A DNA stretch of 46,676 nucleotides from Microcaldota archaeon (GTDB taxonomy: Archaea > Micrarchaeota > Micrarchaeia > Micrarchaeales > CABMGC01): assembly GCA_021817125.1 (NCBI GenBank), contig JAKAWC010000005.1, forward strand, positions 1 through 46,676, given 5' to 3'. Positions 18,191 to 26,268 of this stretch are shown one piece after another (position 1 is the first letter of the stretch; each line of letters begins with the position of its first letter). The translations under genes and the position numbers were made by a program. Below the pieces are notes generated by a model. It was given only the letters and a program-made list of their open reading frames with translations. It was not told the DNA's origin and made no database searches.

Positions 18191-19444
18191 TTGGAGATAC
18201 AACTTCTGGGTGGCGCAAGCGAGGTAGGCAGATCGGCAATCCTGCTAAAGGACTCCAAGAACATACTTCTTGACTACGGTGTGAAGATTGACGGCAAGAC
18301 GGAGTACCCGATGAGCGCAGGAAGAGTCGATGCTTTCGTGTTGAGCCACGCCCACCTTGACCACTCGGGCAACGGACCCGCGCTGTACAACGCGCACTCG
18401 CCGCAAACTTTCGGCACGGAGCCGACGCGCAGGCTCTCCGAGCTGCTCCTCGAGGACTCGATGAAGATAAACAGGGCGAAGCACGAGAGACCACCATTCT
18501 TCTCAAAACAGATGAAACATTTCCTTGACAAGTTCATACCCTGCAAGTTCGGGTCGGTAAAAGATTTTGCTGGAGAGTACTTCATAACGCTCAACGATGC
18601 AGGACACATCTGCGGAAGCTCGGTAACCACCATCGAGAAGGGCAGGACCGGAAAGAAGCTGGTCTACACCGGCGACTTCAAGCTCGGGGACCAGTTCCTC
18701 CAGAGACCCGCGGAGATAGTCGAGAGCGATGTGCTGGTCATAGAATCTACGTATGCGACAAGGGAGCATCCGGACAAGAACGAAGTAGTCAAGAAGTTCA
18801 TAGCCGAAGTAAAGGAAGGCGTGGATAACGGCGAGACCGTCCTCCTGCCCTGTTTTGCAGTAGGAAGGTCGCAGGAGATACTCGCCGCGCTATACCAGCA
18901 CGGGCTGATAGAGTACACCTACCTCGATGGCATGGCCAAGGCCGCCACCGAGATAGTCATGAGCTTCCCCGACTTCACACACAACAAAGAGCTGCTCGCT
19001 TCGGCCATGAAGCATGCAATGTGGATAGGCATGGGGCACCAGCGCAAACATGCTCTGGACGGGCCAAGCGTTATAGTCACGACAAGCGGGATGCTCAGCG
19101 GCGGGCCGGTGCTGGACTACATAACGAAGCTGAAGGAGAACTCAAGGATAATCCTGACTGGCTACCAGGCGGAGGACACCAACGGCAGGCGGCTCATGGA
19201 AGGCAAGCCGATAATAATAGACGGAAAGAAGCACCTGATAAAATCGCCGTTGTCGTTCTATGACTTCTCAGCGCATGCTGGCAAGAAAGACCTGTACGAA
19301 TACGTGCGGAAGTCCAACCCGGAGACGATAATATGCGTCCACGGTGACGAGGACAACTCGCGTGCCTTTGCAGACCAGCTCAAGCTTGAAGGATTCGATG
19401 CCAACGCCCCACAAGTGGGAGAAAGAATAAAAGTAAACTTCTAA
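18191..19444 (+). CDS. Metallo-beta-lactamase / beta-CASP ribonuclease (archaeal CPSF-like); probable TTG start inside the longer ORF
   Basis: VLSHAHLDHSG, YTGDFKLGD, IESTYATREHP, CFAVGRSQEIL, TTSGMLSGGPVLDYI, VHGDEDNSRAFADQL motifs. Confidence 0.9.
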   Translation: MEIQLLGGASEVGRSAILLKDSKNILLDYGVKIDGKTEYPMSAGRVDAFVLSHAHLDHSGNGPALYNAHSPQTFGTEPTRRLSELLLEDSMKINRAKHERPPFFSKQMKHFLDKFIPCKFGSVKDFAGEYFITLNDAGHICGSSVTTIEKGRTGKKLVYTGDFKLGDQFLQRPAEIVESDVLVIESTYATREHPDKNEVVKKFIAEVKEGVDNGETVLLPCFAVGRSQEILAALYQHGLIEYTYLDGMAKAATEIVMSFPDFTHNKELLASAMKHAMWIGMGHQRKHALDGPSVIVTTSGMLSGGPVLDYITKLKENSRIILTGYQAEDTNGRRLMEGKPIIIDGKKHLIKSPLSFYDFSAHAGKKDLYEYVRKSNPETIICVHGDEDNSRAFADQLKLEGFDANAPQVGERIKVNF

Positions 19445-19461
19445 TAAGAAGCGAATGGCGA

Positions 19462-19809
19462 TTACTCGTCTTCAGGGACGTAGTCATCTTCCGGTTCCGC
19501 ATCGCTTCCGCCAGCGCCCTTCTCCACAACTTCGATTTTGCCGAACTTGCCTGTAGAAAGCTGTGGGTTTCCACGAAACTCGCTAACGTATCCGTTGACG
19601 ACTCGTATCTTGTCTCCCTTACCAACTGTTTCTATGTCCTTGCCCCACAATGAAAAGGCGATGCTTCCAGTGTCATCCTTAAGGGTAACGTTTGCGACGT
19701 TCAGTCTCTTTCCGAACTTAGTGATGACCTCTCTCGGTTCCTGCTTTTCAGCGACGGTAGCCTCAACTGTGACATTGCTTGCTCCCGCTTTCAGTTCATT
19801 TATTTTCAT
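19462..19809 (-). CDS. OB-fold single-stranded nucleic acid-binding protein (RPA/SSB-like)
   Basis: MKINELKAGASNVTVEATVAEKQEPREV...GKRLNVANVTLKDDTGSIAFSLWG, acidic tail EPEDDYVPEDE; GGTGG preceding ATG. Confidence 0.8.
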   Translation of the reverse strand: MKINELKAGASNVTVEATVAEKQEPREVITKFGKRLNVANVTLKDDTGSIAFSLWGKDIETVGKGDKIRVVNGYVSEFRGNPQLSTGKFGKIEVVEKGAGGSDAEPEDDYVPEDE

Positions 19810-19955
19810 TATACCACCAAAATGGCATAAGAGCATTATATAGTTAATTATAATAATGTTTGCGCAATTTTTCCAAAAACTTCCACTAATCCTGCAGCAT
19901 CCGGGACAGTTCACTGGAAAGCTTTTTATACTATGTAAGACATTATCATTCCTCG

Positions 19956-21470
19956 ATGTCAGTCAAAGTACAGTCTAGTGCAGACGCCGCCGCATCAAGG
20001 GCAATATGCAGGCAGGCACGCGCTGGAAACGTTGTCACGCTCCCTCTAGCGAACATATTCAGCGCAAAAGAGCAGGAAGCCGCCTGGGTTACCAGCATGA
20101 GCGTCGAATTCTATCCAACAATGATAGGGAAGCAGACACGGGCAAAAGCCGACGCATTGTACCCACAAGCTACAGTCAGGACCAGCATCCAAAACCTTCT
20201 AGGGTTCCCAGTACAGGAAGGGGAGAAAGTCAAGAACGCAATCGACGCAGAAGAGTTCTTCGAAGCCGTCAAGAAGCATGTCAAACTAGATTACGAAACA
20301 ACGTTCATACTATCCGAGAACAAGCAAGAGATGGAGGTAAGGATAAACCAGTACTCGTATATGATACGCATAGCCCTGCTGCCAACATTCGATTTTACCA
20401 TACGTGGCATGCACACAACGCACATAATGCCCGGGAATGCAGCCCAAGAGCTCAGGACGATGTGCAAGGTCCTCCAGGGCTGTCTAAATGCCATGCACGG
20501 GATACTTGAGATCCCCCCAACCCATAATTATGATTATGCAGTCTCCACTGGCGCGCTGCTTGCCATGCAACCTGCGCAGCAGCCAAGACGGGTAAAAGTG
20601 AGGAATGCGCCAAATGCAGCAAAAGGCAAAGCCGACGCAGAGGTAAATCCATTTGATGTAGTAGGCGGGTATGCCGAAGTCAAGGCCACGATGGAAGAAC
20701 TTGCATCAGGTCTTGTGAATCCGCAGGTATATGCTCTATTCGACACGCCAGCCCCACGCGGCTTACTGCTGTGCGGCCCTCCTGGAACTGGCAAGACCTC
20801 GCTGGTAAAAGCGATGGCAAAGATAGCCAAGGCACGCATTGAGATAATACGCTCCAACGACATATCTACCATGTGGTACGGGGAGAGCGAGCGCAAGATC
20901 AATGAGTTGTTTGAAAGGGCTGCAAAGAACGCACCTACGATAATCGTGTTTGACGAGATAGACGCCATGGCTGGGCAAAGAGACCACATACACGAAGCGT
21001 CGCAGAAAGTGCTCAGCATCATACTTCAGAAGATGGATGGGATGGAGGAGCTTAACGGAGTGCTGGTCGTGGCTACGACGAACAGGAAAGACTCCCTAGA
21101 CCAAGCAATACTCCGCCCCGGGCGGTTTGACCGGATAATAGACGTCCCATTGCCTGACGTCAAGGCAAGGGCGGACATATTTAGGATACACCTCAAAGGA
21201 AAACCGCTAGCAACCAACATCGATTACCAGCAGCTTGCCAAGGATAGTGAGGGGATGAGTGGCGCAGACATAATGGGTGTCGTATCAAAAGTGTTAGAGC
21301 CCCGGATAAGGGCAGAGCTCAGAAGGAGTGTGATGGACACGCAGAGGGATGCTGGAATGACGACCCCACGGCCTGCCCCCTCCCCTATCACGCTGCAGGA
21401 ACTACTCTCGGTATTGCAGGCCAGGTCGCGGAAAACTCTGCCGGAAGCGGCAAAGCGGTCGTACGCATAA
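19956..21470 (+). CDS. AAA+ ATPase with unusual N-terminal domain
   Basis: GPPGTGKTSLVKAMA (Walker A), TIIVFDEIDAMAG (Walker B), VVATTNRKDSLDQAILRPGRFDR (sensor-1/Arg finger); C-terminus RSYA. Confidence 0.9.
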   Translation: MSVKVQSSADAAASRAICRQARAGNVVTLPLANIFSAKEQEAAWVTSMSVEFYPTMIGKQTRAKADALYPQATVRTSIQNLLGFPVQEGEKVKNAIDAEEFFEAVKKHVKLDYETTFILSENKQEMEVRINQYSYMIRIALLPTFDFTIRGMHTTHIMPGNAAQELRTMCKVLQGCLNAMHGILEIPPTHNYDYAVSTGALLAMQPAQQPRRVKVRNAPNAAKGKADAEVNPFDVVGGYAEVKATMEELASGLVNPQVYALFDTPAPRGLLLCGPPGTGKTSLVKAMAKIAKARIEIIRSNDISTMWYGESERKINELFERAAKNAPTIIVFDEIDAMAGQRDHIHEASQKVLSIILQKMDGMEELNGVLVVATTNRKDSLDQAILRPGRFDRIIDVPLPDVKARADIFRIHLKGKPLATNIDYQQLAKDSEGMSGADIMGVVSKVLEPRIRAELRRSVMDTQRDAGMTTPRPAPSPITLQELLSVLQARSRKTLPEAAKRSYA

Positions 21471-21510
21471 CCTCCCTCTTTTTAAATTTCTTCATCACTA
21501 TCTCGGTCAT

Positions 21511-22425
21511 ATGCGGTTCAAAAATAGGGCCTTTAGGCGTAATAGACTCCAATCAGCGATGGAGTACCTTATGACATACGGCTGGGCGATACTAATCATC
21601 GCGGTCGTCCTCGGCGCACTCTTCCAGCTTGGCATATTCAATGCGAATAACTTTGCAGTGAAGGCTCCGCCTGGCAGCTGCCAGGCTTACCGACCAAACG
21701 GGCCAGGCACTCCTGTGCAGGGGTTGGAAGGGGAATGCACCAATGCATTACCACAGTATGTGGCGCAGTTCGGTGGGACGGGATATATACAGATTACAAG
21801 CTTGATTGGGGCGCCAGTTGGCAATTCTCAAAGGACAATGACGGCATGGGTCTATGTCCCGATAACCAATGCTTATAATGGCATCGTTGGGTATGGCGAA
21901 GGCGTCGCTTCGTTGGCATTCACTGCATTTGCAGATAATGCTTACGGGGGCACCATATGCATAGATGCATGGGGTAGCAGCGGCCAGTGTGGCGGCGGAT
22001 ACAATTTTCCTGCAGGTACATGGACATTTCTTGCAGCGACATACAATGGAGTAACATTGGAAGGGTATACTGCGTATGGCGGCCAGGTGTCCTCGTTTAA
22101 TGCGGGTTCTGGCCCCCTGAATACAATAAGTGTATCTGCATCAACTCCTTTTTTCATAGCATTCCGCACAGGCACACCTTCCCTAGTCGGGAGCGTTTCT
22201 GGGGTACAGTTGTATAATTCATCACTCTCCCCGGCAGAAGTCAACGCGCTCTATAGCGAGGGAATCGGCGGCGCCCCGGTAAAACCGCAGAACCTAGTGG
22301 GCTGGTGGCCGCTCAACGGCAATGCAAACGACTACAGTGGGAACAACAACAACGGTGCGCCAAACACTCCCGGGGCGGTAATCTACACTAGCGCCTGGGC
22401 GAGCCAGTACACTGGGCCAGTCTGA
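21511..22425 (+). CDS. LamG-like surface protein with class III (pilin-like) signal, copy C1
   Basis: QSAMEYLMTYGWAILIIAVVLGALFQLG; LYSEGIGGAPVKPQNLVGWWPLNGNANDYSGNNNNGA; ends SQYTGPV. Confidence 0.8.
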   Translation: MRFKNRAFRRNRLQSAMEYLMTYGWAILIIAVVLGALFQLGIFNANNFAVKAPPGSCQAYRPNGPGTPVQGLEGECTNALPQYVAQFGGTGYIQITSLIGAPVGNSQRTMTAWVYVPITNAYNGIVGYGEGVASLAFTAFADNAYGGTICIDAWGSSGQCGGGYNFPAGTWTFLAATYNGVTLEGYTAYGGQVSSFNAGSGPLNTISVSASTPFFIAFRTGTPSLVGSVSGVQLYNSSLSPAEVNALYSEGIGGAPVKPQNLVGWWPLNGNANDYSGNNNNGAPNTPGAVIYTSAWASQYTGPV

Positions 22426-22445
22426 CATTCAATCACCGTATCCAA

Positions 22446-22712
22446 CTATCTCAGATACTCTTTGTTGCCGGCTAGGACCGGTACGGCCAGAATCTCCGGC
22501 ACCTTATAATCGTGAAGCCTCTTTATCTCAGCCTCGACCTTCTTGTAGTTGCTCTTCCTTGTCTTGATGAGCATGAGCCACTCCTTGTCCGACACCACCT
22601 TGCCCTTCCACAGGTACCTGCTTGTAATCGGCGATGTCACCCGAACGCACGCGGCAAGCTCCTTACCCACAAGCAACTCCGATATTCGGTCCAAGGTCTT
22701 CCTCTCGTTCAC
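22446..22712 (-). CDS. cutA: CutA1-like divalent cation tolerance protein
   Basis: LLVGKELAACVRVTSPITSRYLWKGKVVSDKEWLMLIKTRKSNYKKVEAEIKRLHDYKVPEILAVPV. Confidence 0.88.
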   Translation of the reverse strand: MNERKTLDRISELLVGKELAACVRVTSPITSRYLWKGKVVSDKEWLMLIKTRKSNYKKVEAEIKRLHDYKVPEILAVPVLAGNKEYLR

Positions 22713-22743
22713 GGTCGTGAATATCTAGATATGCTGTTGTATG

Positions 22744-23073
22744 TCATCCGCCGTACAGCTTCTTGCACTCCGAGAGCAGCTTCCTCATCGTGCCGGATGT
22801 CCTTATGGTGTAGATTCCGATGTCTCTGTTCCCAAGTCTCCTGACGAACGACAGCGAGAGCAGGACGCTCCTCTCCGCTCCGCGGTTGACGCTCGCTATG
22901 AACGTGTTTCCTCCGCACATCGTCGCAACCCTAAAGTTCGCATCGGCGTACTGGTGTTCTCCCATGAATCCCATCAGCGCGCTCTCCAGCTCTCCGATCG
23001 CCCTGCGGTCTGCGGCATCAAAATCCCTTGACGTCTCGACCAGGATATAACGCAGCTTTCTCTTCAGTATCAT
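22744..23073 (-). CDS. RNase P protein component Pop5/Rpp14-like
   Basis: LKRKLRYILVETS...LMGFMGEHQYADANFRVATMCGGNTFIASVNRGAERSVLLSLSFVRRLGNRDIGIYTIRTSGTMR; follows an Rpp30-like ORF. Confidence 0.85.
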   Translation of the reverse strand: MILKRKLRYILVETSRDFDAADRRAIGELESALMGFMGEHQYADANFRVATMCGGNTFIASVNRGAERSVLLSLSFVRRLGNRDIGIYTIRTSGTMRKLLSECKKLYGG

Positions 23074-23561
23074 ACCACATCGCCTATCTTTTGCAGCATC
23101 GCCTTTGACTGCTCGTCGTTCGCTCCAAGATAAGATGCGAGCGCCGAAAGCTGCATCCTCGACAGCATCTGGTCCTTGTTCTGCGCCAGCGAGACCACAG
23201 CCACTTGGGCCCTGTACCTCAGAGCAGTCTTCAGCAGCCTCCTCATCCTGCCTATGCCCCTGAGCCTAGCTCTCTGGTCGTGCTGCATTATCTGCGACAG
23301 AGGCAGGACCACGAGCTTCCCATTCTCGTGTATCTCCTCAAGAGCCTTTCGTATGATAGATGAGTCATCGAAGATGAACCCGACGACGTCCCTGCTCTTG
23401 ACATGTCTCGCGACCGCATCCATGTTCTTCGCATAGATCACTGTCTTCTTCGTGTCGTTGCCCGCATTCAGCAATGCAACATCCTTCCCGACAATGAGCA
23501 CTCTTTTGTAGCCGAGGCGGCGCGCCAGCTTCTGGTCGACCCCCTCTGGCATGGCAACCAT
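23070..23561 (-). CDS. RNase P protein component Rpp30/Rpp1-like
   Basis: MVAMPEGVDQKLARRLGYKRVLIVGK...RNAseP p30-like fold; overlaps Pop5 start; short (163 aa). Confidence 0.75.
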   Translation of the reverse strand: MVAMPEGVDQKLARRLGYKRVLIVGKDVALLNAGNDTKKTVIYAKNMDAVARHVKSRDVVGFIFDDSSIIRKALEEIHENGKLVVLPLSQIMQHDQRARLRGIGRMRRLLKTALRYRAQVAVVSLAQNKDQMLSRMQLSALASYLGANDEQSKAMLQKIGDVV

Positions 23562-23586
23562 ATCAAAGTAGTCTATGCAATCACCG

Positions 23587-24813
23587 TCATTCCGCAGTCG
23601 CTGTGGCCTCGTTCTCCTTGAACAGGTTCTTCTCGACAGTCGCCTTTATCTTCTCTGGCACATACGCCAGCTTGATAAGCTTGGTGTGCCCCCGGATGCC
23701 CTGCCCAGATTCGTAAGTGACAATGAGTCCCTGCATCTCCAGGTCGGTGATATACTTTCGGTACCACCTTGAACTCTTTGGGTCCTTCTTCAACGATTCT
23801 GCGATAGCGGCATACTTGTCATAGACCTCGCCGCTGAATATATACGTGTCTGTGCCCTCCATCAGCTTCTTGTAGCGGCCACCCTGCAGTGAAAGTAGCG
23901 CAATCGCGTACACTATCAGTTTCTGATGCTCGGGAAGGGTGTTGACGAGCTCGTACGCGATATCTTCCTCCGCGTACTTCGAGGCCTCCTCTACCTCCTT
24001 CGCCGATATAACCTGCATCTTCTTCTCCTCTGCAAGTTCCCCTGCTTTGGAGAGTATCTTGAGAGCGAGCCTTGCGTCTCCACTGTCCCTCGCGGCCATC
24101 GCGGCAGCAAGGTTTATGGCAGCGGTCTCCACCTTCCCCTTTTTGAAGCCCTTCTCACACCTGTCCTTGAGTATTGAAGATAGCTCCATTGAGTTGTATG
24201 GCGGGAAGACCAGCTCGTTTTCGTAGAGTGTGGAGAGGCTCCTTGGGTCGAGGTCCTCCTTGAACGATATCTTGTTTGATATTCCTACTATTGTGATGCC
24301 CCCCGCTTTTATATCACTGTTAACTCTTGTCATAGTGTAGACAAGGTCATCGAGGTCCTTTACCAGGTCTATCTCATCCAGAACCACAACCAGGACCTTG
24401 CCGTCCTCCTCTATCCAGTTGATGACCTTCTCGTAGATATCCACAACGCCGTATCCTCTCTTCGCATAGAGCGGAAGATGGTCGCTCGCAATCTTACTGA
24501 GCACCCTGTAACGCGAGTTGTATATCCTGCAGTTGACGTATGATATCCTAGCCCTGACCGTCGGCAGCTCTTTCACCTTCTCCAGCACGCTCCTGACGCA
24601 GGTCGTCTTTCCGGTGCCTGTCTTCCCGTAAACAAAAAGGTTCCTCCCCCGCTCCCCTTTCAGCGAAGGGGCGAGGTACTTCGCAATGTCGTTTATCTGC
24701 TTCTCCCTGAAAAGAAGTGCGCTAGGGACGTAGTGCGGCGATAGGACCTCACGGTTCGCGAATATCTCAGACTCCTTGAAAAGTTCTTCGAACGGCTCCG
24801 GCATCACTATCAC
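23587..24813 (-). CDS. Orc1/Cdc6 replication initiator
   Basis: FREKQINDIAKYLAPSLKGERGRNLFVYGKTGTGKTTCVRSVLEK; VVLDEIDLV; C-terminal wHTH with RGHTKLIKL. Confidence 0.95.
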   Translation of the reverse strand: MIVMPEPFEELFKESEIFANREVLSPHYVPSALLFREKQINDIAKYLAPSLKGERGRNLFVYGKTGTGKTTCVRSVLEKVKELPTVRARISYVNCRIYNSRYRVLSKIASDHLPLYAKRGYGVVDIYEKVINWIEEDGKVLVVVLDEIDLVKDLDDLVYTMTRVNSDIKAGGITIVGISNKISFKEDLDPRSLSTLYENELVFPPYNSMELSSILKDRCEKGFKKGKVETAAINLAAAMAARDSGDARLALKILSKAGELAEEKKMQVISAKEVEEASKYAEEDIAYELVNTLPEHQKLIVYAIALLSLQGGRYKKLMEGTDTYIFSGEVYDKYAAIAESLKKDPKSSRWYRKYITDLEMQGLIVTYESGQGIRGHTKLIKLAYVPEKIKATVEKNLFKENEATATAE

Positions 24814-25616
24814 TGCTTCTTCGGGATACTTAATCGGCTAATGATACTTATAAACTCTTCTTTTATCTCGTTGTCCCGCAGTGCTGGAATCTCTCCCGCA
24901 TCGCTGTATTCGTCGAACTTCTTGTTCAGTTTGACAGTCCCGATGACGTCACAACCCAGTGCTTTCGCAACATGCTCTGCGCCTGTCGCCTTCCCATCGG
25001 ACATGTTCTCCACCACTCCTAATGTCGCCACGCCGAGCCTTTTTGCCATCATCCCCGAGCGTATCGCGTTGGTCGCAGCTATGCGCTGCGGCGTGGTGAC
25101 AAGGATGAACCCATCCATTTCAAGAAGCTGCATTATCGAGAGCGGCGAGTCGCTGGTGCCCGGCGCAAGGTCGAGTATCAGATAATCAAGCTCGCCCCAC
25201 TCCGTGTTCTCGAAGAATTCCCTGATCATCTTCCCGACCATCGGCCCCCTCCAGATGATCGGCCGCTTGTCATCATCGACATACAGCCCTGTTGAGATGA
25301 CCTTCACGCCGCGGTTGTCTATCGGATGCAGGGGATAGTTCGCCTCCATCGTCTTGTTCAGGCCGAGAAATATCATCACGTTCGGCGTGTCTATGTCCGC
25401 GTCGAGCAGCCCGACCTTGTAGCCCATCCCGCTCAGCGTATATGCGAGATTCACTGCCACTGTCGTCTTGCCGACTCCCCCCTTTGCGCTGTAGACTCCT
25501 ATCCTGTGCTTTATGCCGGAGAGCTTCTCCTTGATGTTCTTCCTCTGGTTTATCACGTTAAGTATCGATGGGTGCGCTCCGTGCACGTGCTGGCCTCCTA
25601 TCTCCACGTCTACCAT
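24810..25616 (-). CDS. Mrp/NBP35 (ApbC)-family P-loop ATPase
   Basis: RIGVYSAKGGVGKTTVAVNLAYTLSGMGYKVGLLDADIDTPNV; DYLILDLAPGTSDSPLS; GVVENMSD. Confidence 0.92.
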   Translation of the reverse strand: MVDVEIGGQHVHGAHPSILNVINQRKNIKEKLSGIKHRIGVYSAKGGVGKTTVAVNLAYTLSGMGYKVGLLDADIDTPNVMIFLGLNKTMEANYPLHPIDNRGVKVISTGLYVDDDKRPIIWRGPMVGKMIREFFENTEWGELDYLILDLAPGTSDSPLSIMQLLEMDGFILVTTPQRIAATNAIRSGMMAKRLGVATLGVVENMSDGKATGAEHVAKALGCDVIGTVKLNKKFDEYSDAGEIPALRDNEIKEEFISIISRLSIPKKQ

Positions 25617-25632
25617 AGAACCAAGTTATACA

Positions 25633-25668
25633 ATTTACGTCGAGAAAATCTATAAAGTGGACGTAAAT
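25633..25668. promoter_or_regulatory. 9-bp perfect inverted repeat ATTTACGTC-N18-GACGTAAAT bracketing a TATA-like box of the Mrp-Orc1/Cdc6 cluster
   Basis: Arms 25633-25641 and 25660-25668; minus-strand CTTTATAG lies between them, 30-40 nt upstream of the Mrp ATG (25616). Confidence 0.6.
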
Positions 25669-25818
25669 GGCAGCAAAACACGCCGATTGCCGAATCCACT
25701 GGGCAGCTTTAAATATGCCTAAAAGAAGGGGATATACGGATTCTGACGGTTGTGTGAGCTCCCGGATTCCACAAGTCCGGAAGCATAGCACAGACACGAT
25801 GTCACCTGGGGGAGATGG

Positions 25819-26268
25819 ATGACAGCGATGATGCTTGACAGGGCAGCAGCCGGAGAGGGAATGGCACCATCAGCGATGCGCATGCTCGCAGACTCAAAAC
25901 GCGATCCCAGACCGCGCGAAGTGCACGACGAAGTCAGACTAAAATTCACAGGTGGCTACAGGGTCGAAGCAAAATCGGGCGGAGAAGAAGACATGTACTT
26001 CGAGGTCGAAGGGGGAAAGGAGATAGCGTTCGACAGGTACAGCTACTCTGGTAAAGAACTCAGGAGGCTGCTCGACTCCGGCAACAGAGAGTTGACTGTG
26101 AACAGGACCGCTGTGATTGGGCCCGCTGGCATGATGTTTTGTTCCTACGAACTGCCCCCGGCACAACCTGCACCAACGACCGAAGAGCATACTCCTGTAG
26201 AATCCTTCCATGCAGCCATGCGTTCAGCATCCAGCGCAGCCGGCAAGTCAGAGAATTCCGACTCCTAA
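25819..26268 (+). CDS. Hypothetical protein
   Basis: Intact ORF with GGGGGAGAT upstream of ATG; no recognisable family. Confidence 0.5.
   Translation: MTAMMLDRAAAGEGMAPSAMRMLADSKRDPRPREVHDEVRLKFTGGYRVEAKSGGEEDMYFEVEGGKEIAFDRYSYSGKELRRLLDSGNRELTVNRTAVIGPAGMMFCSYELPPAQPAPTTEEHTPVESFHAAMRSASSAAGKSENSDS

Noticed and set aside
25761-25781. CCGGA-N9-TCCGG dyad as a transcription terminator
   Set aside because: Only 5-bp arms and archaeal termination is not hairpin-dependent; retained only as part of the spacer observation.
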